34,640 nucleotides of DNA. It comes from Propionigenium maris DSM 9537 (GTDB lineage: Bacteria > Fusobacteriota > Fusobacteriia > Fusobacteriales > Fusobacteriaceae). The notes beneath the pieces were generated by a model. It was not told where the DNA came from and ran no database searches. It saw only the letters and a list, made by a program, of their open reading frames with translations. Where the stretch lies: contig NZ_BSDY01000027.1 in NCBI RefSeq assembly GCF_027925155.1, forward strand, positions 1-34,640, read 5' to 3'. The position numbers and the translations under genes were made by a program. This document shows, one piece after another, positions 14,623 to 23,482 of the stretch; the stretch's first letter is position 1; every line of letters starts with the position of its first letter.

Positions 14623-15819
14623 TTATTTAATCTCCTTGGCAAACTCCCTTCCAAAGTCCATACACTGCTCTCTTGTTTCATCATCCAAATTCCACTTGAC
14701 CTTGATCCCTTCCTTTACTACCTGCATCCTGGTTTTCCCCAGCTCCTCATTTAAAAGGAGGAGGGATCTACCATTCCATCCATAGCTTCCAAAGGCTGCT
14801 ACTACCTTCTTCTGGAAGTTTACTCCCCTCACTCCCTCAAGAAGGGCTGCCATAGAGGGCAGTATTCCATTATTTATCGTTGAAGACCCAAATAATATGG
14901 CTGAAGATCTGAACATCTCAGTGATAATGTCATTCTCACTGTTTTTAGCTGAGTTGAACAGCAGTAACTCCAGATCCGGTCTGACCTCTCTTATTCCGTC
15001 AGCTATGGATTCTGCCATCTTTTTAGTGCTGTGCCACATGGTGTCATAGGCTATTACAACTCTATCTTCCATATAGTCATCACACCACCTGGAGTATTTT
15101 TCCACAATCTGCATAGGGTTATCCCTCCATATCACTCCATGGGAGGGACAGATAGTATCTATAGCAAGATTCAGCCCTCCTACCTCCTCCAGCTTCATCT
15201 TGAGAATCTTACTGAAGGGAGTGAGAATACAGGCATAGTATTTAAGGCACTCATACTCCAGCACACTCTGATCCACCATGTCATTAAACAATCCATTTGC
15301 TCCATAGTGCTGGCCAAAGGCATCATTGCTGAAGAGTATATTATCTCCCGGGAGGTAGGACATCATACTGTCCGGCCAGTGAAGCATCTTCATCTCCACA
15401 AAGATGAGCTCCCTGCTACCTATATCTATTTTATCTCCCGTCTTTACTATATTGTACTTATAGTCCCCGCCATAGTAGGCCTCTATTATCTCCCTCCCCA
15501 TCTCTGTACAGTAGATAGGTGTATCTGGTATCTCCTTCATGAGCTGTACCAGAGCCCCGCTGTGATCCGGTTCGCTGTGATTCATCACAATACAGTCTAT
15601 CTCCTTTAAGTCTATCTCCCTCTTTAGATGTTCAAGCCACTCCTCACTGAAGGCGTGGATAACAGTATCCACTAGAACTGTCTTTTCATCCCTTATAAGA
15701 TAGGAGTTATAGGTTGTTCCGCTGGGAATAGACAGCTCCTCCCCATGAAACTTCTTCATATCCTGATCTACCACACCCACCCACTTTACAGAACTGTTAA
15801 TATCTACAAACTTTTTCAC
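14623..15819 (-). CDS. Flavodiiron protein (FprA/ROO-type oxygen or NO reductase)
   Basis: The 398-residue cytosolic enzyme reduces O2 to water, or NO to N2O, using rubredoxin or F420-type donors. The N-terminal beta-lactamase-like domain carries the diiron ligands HSEPDH (81-86), LHW (H147), SNDAFGQH (D166) and PSHG (H227). The C-terminal flavodoxin domain (253-398) has the FMN loop YDTMWHSTKKMA and a GSYGW stretch. No rubredoxin or flavin-reductase domain is fused. The start is GTG at 15819, preceded by AAAGGGGGA. It lies 178 nt downstream of lipB with no strong terminator between, so read-through from the glycine operon is possible. It is probably an oxygen-protection enzyme. Confidence 0.92.
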   Translation of the reverse strand: MKKFVDINSSVKWVGVVDQDMKKFHGEELSIPSGTTYNSYLIRDEKTVLVDTVIHAFSEEWLEHLKREIDLKEIDCIVMNHSEPDHSGALVQLMKEIPDTPIYCTEMGREIIEAYYGGDYKYNIVKTGDKIDIGSRELIFVEMKMLHWPDSMMSYLPGDNILFSNDAFGQHYGANGLFNDMVDQSVLEYECLKYYACILTPFSKILKMKLEEVGGLNLAIDTICPSHGVIWRDNPMQIVEKYSRWCDDYMEDRVVIAYDTMWHSTKKMAESIADGIREVRPDLELLLFNSAKNSENDIITEMFRSSAILFGSSTINNGILPSMAALLEGVRGVNFQKKVVAAFGSYGWNGRSLLLLNEELGKTRMQVVKEGIKVKWNLDDETREQCMDFGREFAKEIK

Positions 15820-15997
15820 CTGTTCCCCCTTTAATCAGTCACTTTGAAGCTACCACTATTGACCCTTACCCCTCTTCAGACCATTTCCTTTATAATTAAA
15901 CTTCCCAAGAGATACCAGTACCTCAATTTTACTCTCAAAACTAAAGACCCCTCCAATTGAAAGATTTTACTCTCCAATCAGAGGGACCCTGTCCTGT

Positions 15998-16642
15998 TTA
16001 ATTTAATCCTACATTGAACACCCTTGAAAACTTTTCCTTAAATACCTCCACTATCCTCTCCCGGGAGATGGTCACTCCTTCGTTTCTTATAGAGCTTACT
16101 CCCAGCTCCCCTATTCCACAGGGGTTTATTCCTTTAAAGTAGTCCAGATCCACCTCATGGTTTATGGCAATCCCGTGAAGGGTTCTCCACCTCTTTACCT
16201 CTATACCAACGGCACATATCTTTCCATTCTTACTGAATATTCCTACAATCCCATCCCTCTTGTGGGCCTCTACCCCTATCTCTTTAAGGGTATCCATGAC
16301 TACATTCTCAAGGGATTCGATATACCACTTGATACTCTTCTTGAAGTGGCTGAGGTTAAGCAGTGGATAGATAACCAGCTGGCCTGGACCGTGGAAGGTT
16401 ACCCTTCCTCCCCTCCGGACATCTACTACCTCTATTCCTCTGGCCTCTCTTTCAGATGGAGGGATGAATATCTCGCTCTCCTCTCCCCTTATTCCCTTGG
16501 TTATAGTGGGATTGGGTTCCGTGATTATTATCCTTCCTGGGAGCTCAGGGTTTTCCCTCAGCTCCTCATGATACTCCAACTGCATATTATAGGAGGTCAT
16601 ATAGGACACCCTTCCAGTATCTACAACCTCTACCTTTTTCAT
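15998..16642 (-). CDS. lipB: Octanoyltransferase LipB
   Basis: This 214-residue enzyme transfers octanoyl from acyl carrier protein to the lipoyl lysine of target proteins, here most likely GcvH. The signature [12 protein letters not shown] is at 77-88. The catalytic lysine lies in GKICAVG (K141) and the catalytic cysteine in NPCGI (C175). The ATG overlaps the glyA stop by 4 nt (ATGA), so the two are translationally coupled. It is the last gene of the glycine-cleavage operon and works just before LipA, which heads the same operon. Confidence 0.93.
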   Translation of the reverse strand: MKKVEVVDTGRVSYMTSYNMQLEYHEELRENPELPGRIIITEPNPTITKGIRGEESEIFIPPSEREARGIEVVDVRRGGRVTFHGPGQLVIYPLLNLSHFKKSIKWYIESLENVVMDTLKEIGVEAHKRDGIVGIFSKNGKICAVGIEVKRWRTLHGIAINHEVDLDYFKGINPCGIGELGVSSIRNEGVTISRERIVEVFKEKFSRVFNVGLN

Positions 16643-17874
16643 AGATTTTCTTCCCTGTACAGGGGATTTCTTCTGGCCATCTCCACTACCTGTTTCTCAT
16701 AGGGTTTTCCGTCTCTTCCCTCGATAATATCGGCTATTATCCCTCCCAAAACTGCCATATCGGCTTCATTCATTCCTCTGGTGGTTACTGCCGGTGTACC
16801 TATCCTTATACCGCTTGTTACAAAGGGGCTCTCTGGATCGTTGGGAACTGCATTTTTATTTACGGTAACACCAGCTTCCATAAGGATTCTTTCCGCCTCC
16901 CTGCCAGTTATTCCCTTATTCTGAAGGTCTATCAGGAGAAGGTGGTTGTCCGTTCCTCCGGAAACCAGCTTAAACCCTCTTTCACTGAGAGCTTCTCCCA
17001 GGGCTTTGGCATTGGCCACCACCTGTTTCTGATATGATTTGAACTCCTCCCCCATGGCCTCCTTAAAGGACACTGCCTTAGCTGCAATTACATGCATGAG
17101 TGGCCCTCCCTGGATTCCCGGGAAAACAGTTTTATTTACAGCCTTCATTATTTCCTCGCTGTTGGTGAGGATTATCCCGCCCCTGGGCCCTCTGAGGGTC
17201 TTATGGGTTGTAGATGTCACCACGTGGGCATGATCCACTGGATTTTCATGGATACCAGCAGCAACAAGTCCTGCTATATGGGCCATATCCACCATAAGAT
17301 ATGCTCCAACCTCATCTGCTATCTCCCTGAACCTTTTGAAGGAGATCTCCCTCGGATAGGCACTTGCTCCCGCTACTATCATCTTGGGCTTCTCCCTGTG
17401 GACCGCCTCTCTGAGCATATCATAATCTATCCTCTCATCCTCTCCCAGACCATAGCTAGAAAACTCATAGAGTCCCCCTGAGAAGTTTACCCTGTGACCG
17501 TGGGTAAGGTGCCCCCCCTGGTCCAGAGCCATCCCCATCACCTTGTCTCCCGGGGAAAGAAGGGACATATATACTGCCATATTGGCCTGGGATCCCGAGT
17601 GGGGCTGTACATTGGCATACTCTGCTCCATAGATGGATTTCAGTCTGTCTATGGCCAGCTTCTCAACCACGTCTACATACTCACATCCCCCGTAGTATCT
17701 CTTATCGGGATAACCCTCTGCATACTTATTTGTCATCACACAGCCTGCTGCCTGCATCACTGCCTTGGATACAAAGTTTTCAGAAGCAATAAGCTCTATT
17801 CCCTCCTCCTGTCTTCTCTCCTCCAGTTCTATCTGCTCAAATACCTCTGGATCTGCACTTAAAAGTTCTCTCAT
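16639..17874 (-). CDS. glyA: Serine hydroxymethyltransferase
   Basis: This 411-residue PLP enzyme interconverts serine and glycine with tetrahydrofolate. The PLP lysine is in [13 protein letters not shown] (K225). Other family blocks are visible: [13 protein letters not shown] (51-63) and [11 protein letters not shown] (92-102). Length is standard for bacterial GlyA. The ATG at 17874 follows TTAGGAGGGTGCGGGG, 12 nt after the stop of the small TGA-containing gene. With GcvPA/PB/T/H it can link glycine cleavage to serine formation through shared methylene-THF. Confidence 0.96.
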   Translation of the reverse strand: MRELLSADPEVFEQIELEERRQEEGIELIASENFVSKAVMQAAGCVMTNKYAEGYPDKRYYGGCEYVDVVEKLAIDRLKSIYGAEYANVQPHSGSQANMAVYMSLLSPGDKVMGMALDQGGHLTHGHRVNFSGGLYEFSSYGLGEDERIDYDMLREAVHREKPKMIVAGASAYPREISFKRFREIADEVGAYLMVDMAHIAGLVAAGIHENPVDHAHVVTSTTHKTLRGPRGGIILTNSEEIMKAVNKTVFPGIQGGPLMHVIAAKAVSFKEAMGEEFKSYQKQVVANAKALGEALSERGFKLVSGGTDNHLLLIDLQNKGITGREAERILMEAGVTVNKNAVPNDPESPFVTSGIRIGTPAVTTRGMNEADMAVLGGIIADIIEGRDGKPYEKQVVEMARRNPLYREENL

Positions 17875-17886
17875 CCCCGCACCCTC

Positions 17887-18195
17887 CTAAAAACCTTCAA
17901 TATGTCTGTATCTCATTATCATAGTGGCCTTATCGTTTCTCTCCTTTACATCCCCCTTGACTATCTCCACTCTTACCTTTTTATCTATGAGTATCTCCCT
18001 GCCATTTATGCTGCTTATATAACTCCCCACTTCCTTTGCCTCAGCCTGAGACAACTGCACCTTCAGGGCATAGGCTATCCCCAGTGCTTTCTCCCTGTCT
18101 CAGGTGTCACACATCTTGGCGTCTCTGGCTTCCAGGGACTCTATGATACTTCTATTTACAGCCTCATCTACCTCTCTCCCAGCTAAAAAACTCAT
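17887..18195 (-). CDS. Candidate selenoprotein with a CxxU motif in the glycine cleavage operon
   Basis: A continuous 102-codon frame fills the 333-nt space between gcvPB and glyA. It is broken only by one TGA (18102-18100, codon 32). The ATG follows AAGGAGGAG and is 12 nt after the gcvPB stop; its TAG is 12 nt before glyA. The reading is MSFLAGREVDEAVNRSIIES, then ARDAKMCDT-TGA-DREKALGIAYALK, then a second half with NGREILIDKKVRVEIVKGD and a basic end, RYRHIEGF. TGA stands where the second Cys of a CxxC pair would be, giving CDTU, a classic redox selenocysteine context. A hairpin at 18057-18087 has SECIS-like geometry. Coding quality is the same on both sides of the TGA. No signal peptide or TM. 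I do not recognise the family; a thiol/selenol redox role near the lipoyl H-protein is inference. A nonsense mutation is the alternative. selA/B/C/D are not in the window. Confidence 0.7.
18057..18087 (-). promoter_or_regulatory. Putative bacterial SECIS hairpin
   Basis: On the minus strand, starting 12 nt after the TGA, GCAC pairs with GUGC. Above an internal loop, GGG pairs with CCC and AUA with UAU, leaving a GCC apical loop about 25 nt from the TGA. A G in the first loop position at this distance agrees with the general bacterial SECIS pattern. A competing lower helix, CAGGG (18097-18093) with CCCTG (18068-18064), is also possible. The element lies inside the coding frame, as bacterial SECIS elements do. 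Confidence 0.5.
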
Positions 18196-18207
18196 ACTCT
18201 CCTCCTT

Positions 18208-19650
18208 CTATCTGTGGTACCTTATCTTCACATCTCTGGCAGCCTTTGCCTCATCCACCCTTCTTATTATGGTAGTATGCGGTGCTGCAACCACTGTCTC
18301 AGGACTGCTCTCCATCTCATTTTTTATATCTATCATGGCATCCACAAAGGCATCCATTGTCTCCTTACTCTCTGTTTCTGTAGGCTCTATCATCATAGCC
18401 CCGTCCACTATCAGCGGAAAGTAGATTGTAGGGGGGTGATACCCGTGGTCCAGCAGCCTCTTTGCTATATCCAGAGTCGTCACCTTCTCATGGGCAGGCT
18501 GCCCCAGAACAAACTCGTGCTTACACAACCTGTCCACTGCCACCGGGTAGTGCTCCCTAAGCCTTGCCATCATATAGTTTGCATTGAGTACCGCTGTTTC
18601 ACTTGCTCTCTCCAGCCCTTCGCTTCCCAGGGTTTTCAGGTAGGTATAGGCTCTCAGAAGAACTCCGTAGTTTCCGTAGAAGGATCTTACCTTTCCTATG
18701 GTATTCGGTCTGTTGTAATCCAGGGTATAGTTGTCTCCCTTCTTTCCCACCACTGGTACAGGTACAAAGTCCATGAGCTTAGCCTTTATACCCACAGGTC
18801 CGCTTCCCGGCCCTCCTCCTCCGTGGGGGGTTGAAAAGGTCTTATGAAGGTTGTAGTGCATCACATCAAACCCCATCTCTCCAGGTTTTGCCTTCCCCAT
18901 GATAGCATTCATATTAGCTCCGTCATAGTAGAGAAGACCTCCCGCCTCATGGACTAGGTCTGCTATTACCGAGATATTTGGTTCAAAGATCCCCAGGGTA
19001 CTTGGGTTTGTAAGCATGAACCCAGCAAGATTTTCATCCAGGTGTTTCTTCAACTCCTCCAGGTCCACATCTCCCTCTGGAGTGGATTTTATCTCCACTA
19101 TATCAAATCCCACAACCTGGGCACTTGAAGGATTGGTACCGTGAGCTGAATCTGCCACAATTATATTCTTTCTTTTGTGGTCTCCCCTCTTTTCATGGTA
19201 TGCCTTGATCATCATAAGACCTGTAAGTTCCCCGTGGGCTCCTGCTGCAGGCTGAAGGGAGACATAGTCCATTCCCGATACCTCTGCCAGCTTCTCACCG
19301 AGTTCATACATCATCTCCAGAGACCCCTGGACCATATGCTCCTCCTGGTAGGGGTGAAGGGAGGTCATCTGCAGGTTCTCTGCCACCCTCTCATTTATCT
19401 TGGGGTTGTACTTCATGGTACATGATCCCAAAGGATAGAAGCCTGCATCCAGCCCATAGTTTTTATTGGAAAGCTTTGTATAGTGTCTTACCACCTCATT
19501 TTCACTTACCTCTGGAAGTTTAACCTCCTCTTCCTTGAGATACTCTTCAGGGATCAGTCCCTCTGCTCTATCTACATCCAGTTCCGGAAGGCTGTATCCC
19601 ACCCTTCCCTCCTTGGAGAGGTCAAATATCAGCTTATTATATTCCTTCAT
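18208..19650 (-). CDS. gcvPB: Glycine dehydrogenase (decarboxylating) subunit 2
   Basis: This is the 480-residue C-terminal half of the glycine cleavage P-protein. With GcvPA it decarboxylates glycine and loads the aminomethyl group onto lipoyl-GcvH. The PLP lysine lies in [18 protein letters not shown] (K270). The gene starts with an ATG directly abutting the gcvPA stop (TAGATG). The split alpha/beta form is typical of Firmicutes, Fusobacteria and Thermotoga-like anaerobes. Confidence 0.96.
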   Translation of the reverse strand: MKEYNKLIFDLSKEGRVGYSLPELDVDRAEGLIPEEYLKEEEVKLPEVSENEVVRHYTKLSNKNYGLDAGFYPLGSCTMKYNPKINERVAENLQMTSLHPYQEEHMVQGSLEMMYELGEKLAEVSGMDYVSLQPAAGAHGELTGLMMIKAYHEKRGDHKRKNIIVADSAHGTNPSSAQVVGFDIVEIKSTPEGDVDLEELKKHLDENLAGFMLTNPSTLGIFEPNISVIADLVHEAGGLLYYDGANMNAIMGKAKPGEMGFDVMHYNLHKTFSTPHGGGGPGSGPVGIKAKLMDFVPVPVVGKKGDNYTLDYNRPNTIGKVRSFYGNYGVLLRAYTYLKTLGSEGLERASETAVLNANYMMARLREHYPVAVDRLCKHEFVLGQPAHEKVTTLDIAKRLLDHGYHPPTIYFPLIVDGAMMIEPTETESKETMDAFVDAMIDIKNEMESSPETVVAAPHTTIIRRVDEAKAARDVKIRYHR

Positions 19651-20988
19651 CTACATCTCCTCCATGCACTCTACCAGCTTATCTATCTCATCCCTGGACC
19701 TCTTTTCAGTGACACACAGAAGGATTCCCTTGGAAAGCTCATCATAATCCCTTCCCACTGGATATCCCCCAAGGATTCCTCTCTCCTCTAGCTGTCTGTT
19801 TATATCCCCGGGATTCCCCTGAGATTCCACCAGAAACTCCTTGAAGAATGGTTTGTCATACTTTAGCCTGTACCTTCCTCCCTCTGTAAGCTTTTTCATA
19901 GTATAGTGGGCTTTCTGAAGACACTGGTTGGCTACCTCCTCCAGTCCCTTTTTACCCAGAAGGCTCATGTGTACAGTAGCTGCCAGAGCGTTGAGACCGT
20001 GGTTTGAACATATATTGGAAGTGGCCTTATACCTCCTGATATGCTGCTCCCTGGCCTGAAGGGTCAGTACATAGCTCACCCTTCCCTCAGTATCTATGCT
20101 TTCCCCCACTATCCTTCCTGGCATCTTTCTTATGAGCTTCTTATTTACAGCCATAAATCCCAGGTAGGGTCCACCGAAGAGTATGCCGTTTCCAAGGGAC
20201 TGGGCATCTCCCACAACAATATCTGCCCCCTGGCTCCCCGGGCTTTTTAGTACTCCCATGGAAAGAAGGTCTGTGTTTACAATAAACTTCACCTTCTTGT
20301 CCTCTATGGCACCCTTTATCCCACTGAGGTCCTCTATTATCCCGAAGAAGTTTGGACTCTGCACCACTACCCCTGCTGTCTCCTTGTCTACCTTGCTCCT
20401 GAGGTCTTCTATGGATAACGTTCCCTCATCCATTGCTACCTCCACAAGCTCAATATCCCTGAACCTGGAATATGTTTCCATGACACTTCTAACCTCTGGA
20501 CCAGTTCCCCTGGACACCAGGATCTTCCTTCTCTTGGTGTCTGTCACAGCCATAATTGCTGCCTCTGCTGTGGAGGTTGCCCCGTCATACATGGAAGCAT
20601 TGCTGGCCTCCATCCCTGCCAGATCTGCAATCATAGTCTGGAACTCAAATATCGCCTGAAGGGTTCCCTGGCTTATCTCTGGCTGGTAGGGGGTGTAGGA
20701 GGTATAAAACTCCGATCTTCCCACTATCTCCTTTACAGCTGAGGGAATATAGTGGTCATAGGCCCCTGCTCCCCTGAAACATACAAGATCTGAAAGGGAT
20801 TTATTTTTTCCTCCCAGCTCACCCATCCTCCTGTGGATCTCTATCTCACTCATGGCTTCCCACTTTTCCAGCTTAGACCTCTCCCTTATCTCTGCAGGTA
20901 TATCTTCAAAGAGTGCATCTACACGGTCTACTCCTATCTCCTCCAGGAGCTCCCTCCTGTCCTCATCAGTTGACGGAATATATCTCAT
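19651..20988 (-). CDS. gcvPA: Glycine dehydrogenase (decarboxylating) subunit 1
   Basis: This is the 445-residue N-terminal-half subunit of the P-protein. It opens MRYIPSTDEDRRELLEEIGV, the standard GcvPA start. It contains the FYTSYTPYQPEISQGTLQ and NASMYDGATSTAEA blocks that build the active site with GcvPB. It has no PLP lysine of its own. The ATG is 2 nt after the gcvH stop, with GAGGAGGAG as ribosome site inside the end of gcvH. Confidence 0.96.
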   Translation of the reverse strand: MRYIPSTDEDRRELLEEIGVDRVDALFEDIPAEIRERSKLEKWEAMSEIEIHRRMGELGGKNKSLSDLVCFRGAGAYDHYIPSAVKEIVGRSEFYTSYTPYQPEISQGTLQAIFEFQTMIADLAGMEASNASMYDGATSTAEAAIMAVTDTKRRKILVSRGTGPEVRSVMETYSRFRDIELVEVAMDEGTLSIEDLRSKVDKETAGVVVQSPNFFGIIEDLSGIKGAIEDKKVKFIVNTDLLSMGVLKSPGSQGADIVVGDAQSLGNGILFGGPYLGFMAVNKKLIRKMPGRIVGESIDTEGRVSYVLTLQAREQHIRRYKATSNICSNHGLNALAATVHMSLLGKKGLEEVANQCLQKAHYTMKKLTEGGRYRLKYDKPFFKEFLVESQGNPGDINRQLEERGILGGYPVGRDYDELSKGILLCVTEKRSRDEIDKLVECMEEM

Positions 20989-20990
20989 AC

Positions 20991-21374
20991 CTACTCCTCC
21001 TCGCAGTGCTTTGCATAGTCCTCAGCACTTAGCAGTCCCTCTAACTCGCCTTGATTGCTCAGCTCTACCTTGAGGATCCATGCCTCATAGGGCTTTTCAT
21101 TGAGGGCCTGGGGTTCATCCTCTAAAAGCTCATCATTTATCCCGATTATTTTCCCAGAAACAGGCATATAGGAGTCCGCTGCTGCCTTAACAGATTCTAT
21201 TACTCCAAAGGCCTCTCCCGCTCCAAACTCATCTCCCTCCTCTGGAAACTCTACATAAACAACCTCCCCCAGAGACTGCTGGGCATAGTCGGTAATCCCG
21301 ATATAAGCTGCATCTCCCTCTACCTTAATCCACTCATGTTCCTTTGAATAATATAGTCCCTCTACTACTGCCAT
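20991..21374 (-). CDS. gcvH: Glycine cleavage system H protein
   Basis: The 127-residue carrier protein has its lipoyl-lysine in GVIESVKAAADSYMPVSG (K63). The arm is made by LipB and LipA from the same operon. It shuttles the aminomethyl group between P and T proteins and must be re-oxidised by an L-protein, for which no gene is present here. The ATG follows AGGAGGAATAG. An acidic stretch (LEDEPQALNE) follows the lipoyl hairpin, as usual. Confidence 0.96.
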   Translation of the reverse strand: MAVVEGLYYSKEHEWIKVEGDAAYIGITDYAQQSLGEVVYVEFPEEGDEFGAGEAFGVIESVKAAADSYMPVSGKIIGINDELLEDEPQALNEKPYEAWILKVELSNQGELEGLLSAEDYAKHCEEE

Positions 21375-21392
21375 CTCTATTCCTCCTATTTT

Positions 21393-22493
21393 CTATTTTT
21401 TATAATTTTTATCTAAGAATTTTTTACTTATTATCTCTCCCTTGACTACCCTCTTCCTCACCTGGACATCTATCTCCGCCCCCAGCTTGGAGTGCTCCTT
21501 ATCGATAAGGGCCAGTCCTATACACTGGCTTCTTCCTGGAATCTGGTATCCTGTGGTGATATGACCTATCTCTTTATCCCCGGCCAGAACCTTGTATCCG
21601 CTTCTTCCTATCCCCTTGCCATTTAACTTGAATCCCGCTATCCTTCTCTTTACTCCAGAGGCCTTCTGCTCAGCCAAAACTTCCCTTCCGATAAACTCTC
21701 CCTTATCCAGCTTTACAAAGAATCCAAATCCTGCTTCAAGGGGGGTTATATCGTCTCCCAGCTCATTTCCATAGAGGGGAAGCCCCGCCTCAAATCTAAG
21801 GGTATCCCGGGCACCAAGTCCCGCAGGAAGGATCTCATCTCCCCCTGTTTCCAGGATACTCTCCCAGATCTTTTCAGCTGAAGCATTTTCCGTATATATC
21901 TCAAACCCGTCCTCACCGGTATATCCCGTTCTGGACACCAGGCACCTCTCACCGGCTACCACTACACCCTCTTTGAATCTGAAGAACCCTATCTCATCCA
22001 GAGAGGTTTCTGTAAGCTTCTGCAGAATATCCTGAGCCTTAGGTCCCTGAATTGCTATCTGGGAGATTCTCGAAGAGATATCCTCTATCTCCACATGGAA
22101 GCCTTCCGATTTCTTCTCTATCCATCTGAGATCCTTATCTATATTGGCGGCGTTTATCACAAGGAGAACCCTCTCATCTGTATACTTGTACACCAGAAGG
22201 TCATCTACCACTCCTCCCCTCTCATTGCACATAAAGGTGTACATCACCTGATTTTCCTCCAGGACTTTTGCATCATTTGTTACAAGGTAATCCACCACCT
22301 TCAGGGCATCCTTCCCGGTAACCATAACCTCACCCATGTGAGACACATCAAAGAGACCGGCACTCTCCCTTACAGAGATGTGCTCAGTGGTAAGCCCCGA
22401 ATACTCCACTGGAAGCTCCCAGCTAAAGAAATCAACCATCTTTCCCCCGCACTTTTTGTGTGCCTCATTTAAAGAAGTCTTCTTCAGTTCCAT
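21393..22493 (-). CDS. gcvT: Aminomethyltransferase (glycine cleavage T protein)
   Basis: The 366-residue enzyme moves the aminomethyl carbon from GcvH to tetrahydrofolate and releases ammonia. Recognisable blocks are LFDVSHMGEVMVTG near residue 50, NERGGVVDDLLVYK near residue 90-105 with the folate-site Asp, SRTGYTGEDGFEIY near 190, and LGARDTLRFEAGLPLYGNEL. Length is standard. The ATG follows AAGGAGGAAGG. Second gene of the operon, between lipA and gcvH. Confidence 0.96.
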   Translation of the reverse strand: MELKKTSLNEAHKKCGGKMVDFFSWELPVEYSGLTTEHISVRESAGLFDVSHMGEVMVTGKDALKVVDYLVTNDAKVLEENQVMYTFMCNERGGVVDDLLVYKYTDERVLLVINAANIDKDLRWIEKKSEGFHVEIEDISSRISQIAIQGPKAQDILQKLTETSLDEIGFFRFKEGVVVAGERCLVSRTGYTGEDGFEIYTENASAEKIWESILETGGDEILPAGLGARDTLRFEAGLPLYGNELGDDITPLEAGFGFFVKLDKGEFIGREVLAEQKASGVKRRIAGFKLNGKGIGRSGYKVLAGDKEIGHITTGYQIPGRSQCIGLALIDKEHSKLGAEIDVQVRKRVVKGEIISKKFLDKNYKK

Positions 22494-22522
22494 TCCTTCC
22501 TCCTTATCTATATTAATATCTT

Positions 22523-23407
22523 CTATCTTCCGCCCTCATATAGTTCCCAGGCCTTATATGAGCTCCTCACCAGGGGATCAGACGCAACCCCCTCAAAGCC
22601 AAGCTCCAGAGCCTTCTCCCTATACCAGTTAAAATCCTCCGGTGTCACATACTCCCTTACTGGAAGGTGTTCCTTGGAGGGAGCCAGATACTGTCCCAGG
22701 GTAAGAAAATCACACCCATTCCTCCTGAGATCCCTAAATACCTCTACAACTTCCTCCCTGGTCTCTCCAAGACCCAGCATAATCCCCGACTTGGTCTTAA
22801 CCCTTCCATCTATCTCCTTAGCCCTTCTTATGAGCTCCAGGCTTCTCTCATAGTCTGCCTCTGGCCTCACCTCTTCATAGAGCCTAGGTACAGTTTCGAT
22901 ATTGTGGTTCAGAATTTCTGGTAGCGGTTCCAAAACATCCACTAAAGAATTCAGAGATCCCTGAAAGTCGGGTATGAGGACCTCCACTGCCACATCCCTG
23001 TTTATCTTTTTTATCTCCTCTATTGTTCTTCTGAACTGAGAGGCTCCCCCGTCTGGAAGATCATCCCTTGTTACAGAAGTTACCACCACATAACGAAGTC
23101 CCATCTCCTTTACAGCCCTGGCAACCCTTGCTGGTTCCCTCTCATCTACACACTGGGGTTCTGCGCTCCTTACATTACAGAATCTGCATCCCCTTGTACA
23201 GTTTCTTCCAAGGATCATAAAGGTGGCTGTTCCCTTGGAGTAGCACTCTGCCCTGTTGGGACAGTTGGCCTCCCTGCATACAGTGTTGAGACTCAGGTCA
23301 TCCATGAGCTTCTCAACCCTCCTATTCCCTCCATTGTTGGGAATTTTTATCCTCAGCCACTGGGGCTTTCTGAGGACCTCATCCTTCCTCGCCTCTAAAC
23401 TTTTCAT
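22523..23407 (-). CDS. lipA: Lipoyl synthase
   Basis: This 294-residue radical-SAM enzyme inserts two sulfurs into protein-bound octanoate. The auxiliary cluster motif is CREANCPNRAEC (Cys 44, 49, 55). The radical-SAM cluster motif is CTRGCRFC (70, 74, 77). The C-terminal RSSYKAWELYE carries the family's RSSY. The frame remains open to a TTG at 23419, but that codon overlaps the ribosome site GGAGGG, so ATG 23407 is the start. It heads the glycine-cleavage operon, with a candidate promoter about 35-65 nt upstream. Confidence 0.95.
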   Translation of the reverse strand: MKSLEARKDEVLRKPQWLRIKIPNNGGNRRVEKLMDDLSLNTVCREANCPNRAECYSKGTATFMILGRNCTRGCRFCNVRSAEPQCVDEREPARVARAVKEMGLRYVVVTSVTRDDLPDGGASQFRRTIEEIKKINRDVAVEVLIPDFQGSLNSLVDVLEPLPEILNHNIETVPRLYEEVRPEADYERSLELIRRAKEIDGRVKTKSGIMLGLGETREEVVEVFRDLRRNGCDFLTLGQYLAPSKEHLPVREYVTPEDFNWYREKALELGFEGVASDPLVRSSYKAWELYEGGR

Positions 23408-23440
23408 TCTTCCCTCCAAAGCTATCTGAATTTTTAATTA

Positions 23441-23470
23441 TGTATACCCCCCTATAAGTTTTTTTGTAAA
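23441..23470 (-). promoter_or_regulatory. Candidate promoter of the lipA-gcv-glyA-lipB operon
   Basis: TTTACA (23470-23465), an 18-nt spacer and TATACA (23446-23441) lie on the minus strand. Predicted start is about 27 nt before the lipA ATG, so there is no room for a riboswitch between start site and gene. Confidence 0.5.
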
Positions 23471-23482
23471 TAATCATTATCT
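23468..23482. promoter_or_regulatory. Fur/PerR-type box overlapping the gcv operon -35
   Basis: On the minus strand the 15-mer AGATAATGATTATTT has the 7-1-7 dyad form of Fur-family boxes. It has 3 mismatches to TGATAATnATTATCA (Fur) and 4 to TTATAATnATTATAA (PerR). It overlaps the -35 element, a repressing position. The core ATAAT-G-ATTAT is a perfect dyad, but such AT-rich matches also arise by chance. Confidence 0.35.

Noticed and set aside
17092..17862. Long plus-strand open frames opposite glyA, gcvPA/PB, lipA and recQ
   Set aside because: They mirror conserved genes on the other strand, have no ribosome sites, and show low-complexity products. They are antisense shadows.
17887..18195. 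Reading the TGA gene as two separate small genes or as an ordinary pseudogene
   Set aside because: The first part would be only 31 residues, and the part after the TGA has no ribosome site or good start. There is only one lesion, exactly at a CxxC-like position, and the operon spacing is preserved. A nonsense mutation is not excluded but is the weaker reading.
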